From the NCBI GenBank assembly GCA_002482845.1, contig DLGT01000138.1, positions 1-64,000 on the forward strand: a stretch of DNA of 64,000 nt. The letters run 5' to 3'. Position numbers and translations under genes: made by a program. The notes under the pieces are model-generated. The model did no database searches and was not told the origin of the DNA. It worked only from the letters and a program-made list of their open reading frames with translations. Positions 60,694 to 64,000 of this stretch are shown here, piece by piece; the first letter of the stretch is position 1; each line of letters begins with the position of its first letter. Source of the stretch: Saprospiraceae bacterium UBA7687 (lineage in GTDB: Bacteria; Bacteroidota; Bacteroidia; Chitinophagales; Saprospiraceae).

Positions 60694-61374
60694 ATGATAA
60701 CGCGAATAATATATGTTATACTTGTTTTCACGATACTACTTGCTTTCGTTGGCTGTAATGGACAAGCAAAAAATAATAATCCGTCTGTGCCCATCACACC
60801 TACAGAAAAATCTACATTAGTGGGTGGTGGTTGCGATGGTTGTGAGCTGATGTATGTTGGGATGCCAACAGATATATTTTCTGTCGATACCAGCTCAGGA
60901 TGGAATGAAATAGGAAAAAAGCTTTTAGTCAAAGGGACTGTTTTTAAGCTTGACGGAAAGACACCTGCTCCTAATGTCATTATATATTACTGGCAAACAG
61001 ATGATAACGGTTACTATTCACCAAAGGATGGTATGGACGAAAAAGCCATAAGACACGGGCATATACGTGGTTGGGTAAAAACGGACAAAAACGGTAAATA
61101 CGCCATTTATACCATCAAACCTGCTCCATATCCCAATGAAGATATACCAGCACACATTCATATATCCATCAAAGAACCCAATATACCCAATGAATACTAT
61201 ATAGACGAATTTGTTTTTGACGATGATAAATTCTTGAATGCTGAAAAAAGAAAAACAATGGAAAATCGGGGTGGCAGTGGTATTTTGAGTATACAAAACT
61301 CTGACGGCTTACAAATCGCGAAACACAATATTATTTTGGGGTTTAACATTCCTAATTATCTAGAAAAAATATAA
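60694..61374 (+). CDS. Secreted intradiol ring-cleavage dioxygenase-like lipoprotein
   Basis: 226 residues. Lipoprotein signal with Cys at 21 (LLAFVGCNG), then a Cys pair GGGCDGCELMY. The core follows the protocatechuate 3,4-dioxygenase/intradiol fold: LVKGTVFKLDGKTPAPNVII, YYWQTDDNGYYSP (first Tyr iron ligand region), GWVKTDKNGKYAIYTIKPAP with YP (second Tyr) and PAHIHISI (the two His ligands). All four non-haem Fe(III) ligands appear to be present. Family members open catechol rings, but the lipid-anchored extracytoplasmic form has unknown substrate. A single gene without aromatic-degradation neighbours. Confidence 0.8.
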   Translation: MITRIIYVILVFTILLAFVGCNGQAKNNNPSVPITPTEKSTLVGGGCDGCELMYVGMPTDIFSVDTSSGWNEIGKKLLVKGTVFKLDGKTPAPNVIIYYWQTDDNGYYSPKDGMDEKAIRHGHIRGWVKTDKNGKYAIYTIKPAPYPNEDIPAHIHISIKEPNIPNEYYIDEFVFDDDKFLNAEKRKTMENRGGSGILSIQNSDGLQIAKHNIILGFNIPNYLEKI

Positions 61375-61551
61375 CAGCATCCTATTTTGTGGTGTGTGCT
61401 TGAAAACAATTCAAATTAAATTTGATCGTTTTTAAACTGGCGGGCAAACAGTATCACACTTTCGCTCTAAAAATAGTACCAACCTGCTGGAAATTTGGTT
61501 ATTGAGATACAAACGACTTGCTAAAATGCGCACTAAATCCATCCTTTTACC

Positions 61552-61559
61552 TACATTTG
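61552..61559 (+). promoter_or_regulatory. Predicted -7 promoter element (DPP4 gene)
   Basis: TACATTTG, 28 bases before the ATG at 61587. It lies inside the longer in-frame reading from 61518, supporting the shorter start. Confidence 0.5.
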
Positions 61560-61586
61560 CTTCCTAAAGTATTAAATCTCTCTTGT

Positions 61587-63788
61587 ATGAAATCAGTCAT
61601 TCGTTGTAGTGTTGTTTTTATTTTGATTTTGAATTTTGTTTTTATTCTTTCAGGGCAAAGCAAAATTCGGTGGGCAAAAGAAGGAAGTAGTTATTTTAAA
61701 ATGGAGGAAGGTGAATTAATGCAATACACACTTCCTGATAATACAAAGTCTGTATTTGTATCCAAAACAATGTTGACCCCAACAGGTGCAAGCGAAAATT
61801 TACGTATCCGAAATTATGCCTTTTCTAATGATCAAAATCTGATGTTGATTTTCACCAATACACAGAAAGTATGGCGTTTAGATACCCGAGGAGATTATTG
61901 GGTATTGAATCTAAAGACCAAAGATTTAAAAAAATTGGGTGCATCTTTACCCGAATCAACCTTAATGTTTGCCAAGTTTTCACCAGATAATAGTAAAGTC
62001 GCTTATGTGTCCAATTATAATCTTTATGTAGAAGATCTCACCAATAACATGATTACAGCCTTGACTACCAATGGAAATCGCAAACTCATCAATGGCACTT
62101 TTGACTGGGTATATGAAGAAGAATTTGCTTGTAGAGATGGATTTCAATGGAGTCCGGATAGCAAGCAGATATCGTTTTGGAATACAGATGCCAATCAAAT
62201 TCGGGATTTTTATATGATCAATAATACGGATTCCATCTATTCACAAATCATACCCGTAGAATACCCAAAGATAGGATATCCACCATCGCCTGTTAAAATT
62301 GGTGTCATCGACTTAGTGACCCAAAAAACCGTTTTGCTAAAAATACCAGGTGAGCCCAATCAAAACTATCTACCTCGGATGGAGTGGCTAAGTGCTAATG
62401 AAGTTTTTGTCCAACAACTAAACCGTCATCAAAACGAAACTAAGATATTTTCATGCAATCCTACTAGCGGGGATGCCCAATTGGTTTATACAGAAAAAGA
62501 TGACGCTTGGCTAGATGTCTATACGCCTTGGGAAGATGTTTATGCTTTAGATTTTAGACATAAATTTACTTTTGTGGATGGTGGCAAAGCATTTTTATGG
62601 ATGACTGAAAAAGATGGCTGGCGTCATATGTATAGGATTCCAACCCATAAAAACAATGGTAAAGAAGTTTGCATTACCAAAGGAGATTATGATGTCATGG
62701 ATACTAGATGGATAGATGAAAAATCCAATGCCGTTTATTTTCTCGCATCTCCCAAAAATGCCACTCAAAAATATTTATACAAAACAAGCTTGGATGGAAA
62801 AGGAAAGTTGGAAATGATCTCTCCTACAGAACAAGAAGGCACACACGATTATAGTATTTCTGCGGATGGCAAATATGCACAACATAGCTTTTCGAATAGT
62901 TTTACACGTCCTTTGTCAGAATGGTTAGATATGACTACCTATAAAGCAATCAATGAAAGTAAAAGCATAAAGGCCAGACTAGGAGAAGCGCAAGAAGAAA
63001 AAACGGTAGAATTCTTTAAAGTAAATACTTCTGAAGGCATAGAAATGGATGGCTGGATGGTAAAGCCAAATAACTTTGATCCATCAAAAAAATATCCCGT
63101 TGTTTTTTATGTGTACACAGAGCCATGGGGAGCCGAGGTACACGATGCCTATGGTGTGGCAGATAATGGTTTGTATAGTGGCAGCATGCGTGAAGATGGC
63201 TATATTTATATATGTATGGACAATAGAGGTACACCTGCACCGAAAGGAAGGACGTGGCGAAAAAGTATCTATCGCAAAGTAGGAGTGATTAACATCAGAG
63301 ATCAAGCTCTAGCTGCCAAAGAAATTTTGAAATGGCCATATGTAGACCCGGAGCGAATAGCAGTATGGGGCTGGAGTGGCGGTGGCACCGCTACACTGAA
63401 TCTTATGTTTCAACATCCCGAAATATACAAAACAGGTATTGCTGTGGCTGCCGTAGCCAATCAACTGACGTATGATAACATATATCAAGAGCGATACATG
63501 GGCCTGCCCGAAGAAAGTATGGCTGATATCGTCGCTGGATCACCTATCACACATGCCAAAAATCTACAAGGCAATTTACTGTATATCCATGGTACTAGTG
63601 ATGACAACGTACATTACGCCAATGCAGAAATGCTCGTCAATGAGCTGATCAAGCACAATAAACAATTCCAATTTATGCCCTATCCAAATAGGAGTCATGG
63701 CATATCAGAAGGCGAAGGCACATTCGAGCATCTATCGACATTATATACTAATTATTTGAAGATGCATTGTCCACCGGGTGGAAGATAG
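61587..63788 (+). CDS. Dipeptidyl-peptidase IV-type serine peptidase (S9)
   Basis: 733 residues from the ATG at 61587, which opens a signal peptide (VIRCSVVFILILNFVFILSG). Removes N-terminal dipeptides, typically X-Pro, in the periplasm. The N-terminal beta-propeller (about 40-470) carries FDWVYEEEFACRDGF, the Glu motif that binds the substrate amino terminus. The C-terminal hydrolase has the Ser nucleophile in WGWSGGGTA (family usually GWSYGG; the Tyr to Gly change is small), the Asp in HGTSDDNVH and the His in NRSHGI. It stands alone. Confidence 0.92.
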   Translation: MKSVIRCSVVFILILNFVFILSGQSKIRWAKEGSSYFKMEEGELMQYTLPDNTKSVFVSKTMLTPTGASENLRIRNYAFSNDQNLMLIFTNTQKVWRLDTRGDYWVLNLKTKDLKKLGASLPESTLMFAKFSPDNSKVAYVSNYNLYVEDLTNNMITALTTNGNRKLINGTFDWVYEEEFACRDGFQWSPDSKQISFWNTDANQIRDFYMINNTDSIYSQIIPVEYPKIGYPPSPVKIGVIDLVTQKTVLLKIPGEPNQNYLPRMEWLSANEVFVQQLNRHQNETKIFSCNPTSGDAQLVYTEKDDAWLDVYTPWEDVYALDFRHKFTFVDGGKAFLWMTEKDGWRHMYRIPTHKNNGKEVCITKGDYDVMDTRWIDEKSNAVYFLASPKNATQKYLYKTSLDGKGKLEMISPTEQEGTHDYSISADGKYAQHSFSNSFTRPLSEWLDMTTYKAINESKSIKARLGEAQEEKTVEFFKVNTSEGIEMDGWMVKPNNFDPSKKYPVVFYVYTEPWGAEVHDAYGVADNGLYSGSMREDGYIYICMDNRGTPAPKGRTWRKSIYRKVGVINIRDQALAAKEILKWPYVDPERIAVWGWSGGGTATLNLMFQHPEIYKTGIAVAAVANQLTYDNIYQERYMGLPEESMADIVAGSPITHAKNLQGNLLYIHGTSDDNVHYANAEMLVNELIKHNKQFQFMPYPNRSHGISEGEGTFEHLSTLYTNYLKMHCPPGGR

Positions 63789-63813
63789 TGGGGATATTGT
63801 TTATCGGTAATTA

Positions 63814-63999
63814 TTAAGTTGAATCAAGTACAACAACTGTTGAATCAAGTACAACAACTGTTGAATCAAGTACAACAACTGTTGAATCAAGTACAGCAAC
63901 TGTTGAATCAAGTACAACAACTGTTGAATCAAGTACAACAACTGTTGAATCAAGGAACGTGATCACCGAATCAAGTAATGCGATCACTGAATCAAGGAA
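63814..63999 (-). CDS. Possible partial coding region of heptad repeats, running off the right edge
   Basis: On the minus strand the tandem-repeat region is open from the edge to a TAA at 63814-63816 and would read FLDSVIALLDSVITFLDS, then repeats of LDSTVVV, about 61 residues. The 7-residue period has hydrophobic residues at fixed positions. The plus strand is also open in one frame (VESSTTT repeats) but has an in-frame TAA directly before the repeats and no good start. Either could be an accident of a 21-base repeat. Confidence 0.3.
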   Translation of the reverse strand, partial: FLDSVIALLDSVITFLDSTVVVLDSTVVVLDSTVAVLDSTVVVLDSTVVVLDSTVVVLDST

Positions 64000-64000
64000 C
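63818..64000. repeat. 21-bp tandem repeat array
   Basis: Six near-perfect units of GTTGAATCAAGTACAACAAC plus T (63818-63943; one base differs in unit 4), followed by diverged units at 63944, 63965 and 63986 that keep GAATCAAG. It continues past the window. There are no spacers, so it is not CRISPR. Confidence 0.9.

Noticed and set aside
61518..61586. Upstream extension of the DPP4 gene
   Set aside because: Contains the predicted promoter and would place 23 polar and mixed residues before a clear signal peptide.
63818..64000. Possible CRISPR array
   Set aside because: Units are contiguous 21-mers without spacers, and no cas genes are nearby.
1..64000. tRNA, rRNA or known riboswitch
   Set aside because: No cloverleaf, rRNA segment or recognisable aptamer was found by eye; a covariance-model search would be needed to exclude small RNAs.

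Overview
The window is chromosomal DNA from a member of the Bacteroidota, most likely a Saprospiraceae/Chitinophagales-type organism (the family placement is inference). The evidence is A+T-rich DNA, several secreted proteins ending in type IX secretion (T9SS) sorting domains, Bacteroidota-only families (DUF4920, DUF4105), gene starts without strong Shine-Dalgarno sequences, and many starts preceded by the Bacteroidota -7 element TAnnTTTG. I saw no rRNA, tRNA, CRISPR array, prophage or transposase gene.

Layout. 0-9.5 kb: a DUF4105 membrane protein, rsmG, a small TPR protein, an RDD membrane protein, a secreted protein, a large GT-C-like membrane protein, holB and a QueD/PTPS gene. 9.5-19.4 kb: two paralogous secreted proteins with a nearly identical C-terminal sorting domain, galM, a DUF4920 lipoprotein, a MORN-repeat caspase, a cytochrome c lipoprotein, an ECF sigma/anti-sigma/Spy-like operon, a lipoprotein vanadium haloperoxidase and a beta-barrel lipoprotein. 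19.7-31.6 kb: a GT2 enzyme, an SSS-family sodium symporter, a lipoprotein methyltransferase, PBP4, rplS and a 1996-residue alpha-2-macroglobulin. 32-44.2 kb: a T9SS cargo protein, then a glycan region with two GT2 enzymes, four multi-span GT-C-like proteins and wecE/wecD for an acetylated 4-amino-4,6-dideoxygalactose sugar. 44.2-50.6 kb: alkaline phosphatase, a second ECF operon whose anti-sigma protein also carries an outer-membrane-type barrel, and a Fic protein. 50.9-64 kb: a HerA-like ATPase, purA, gcvP, a YoeB-type toxin-antitoxin pair, rplY, prs, a secreted intradiol-dioxygenase-like lipoprotein, DPP4, and a 21-bp tandem repeat running off the right edge.

How genes work together. wecE-wecD-GT2-GT-C form one minus-strand transcription unit with 4-8 bp overlaps and probably build and attach an N-acetylated amino-deoxy sugar to a surface glycan. 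The two ECF operons are cell-envelope signalling units. prs and rplY are neighbours, as is common in bacteria. Otherwise this is mostly housekeeping plus envelope and secretion genes.

The most unusual content is non-coding or architectural. A decayed copy of the gcvP 3' end and its terminator lies just past the toxin-antitoxin pair, so those genes sit between two copies of the same gene end. A dispersed hairpin family has a constant loop but covarying stems, with seven copies all in the same orientation. A two-copy MITE-like element has about 65-bp inverted ends, and one copy has been invaded by a hairpin element. One putative anti-sigma polypeptide appears to span both membranes.
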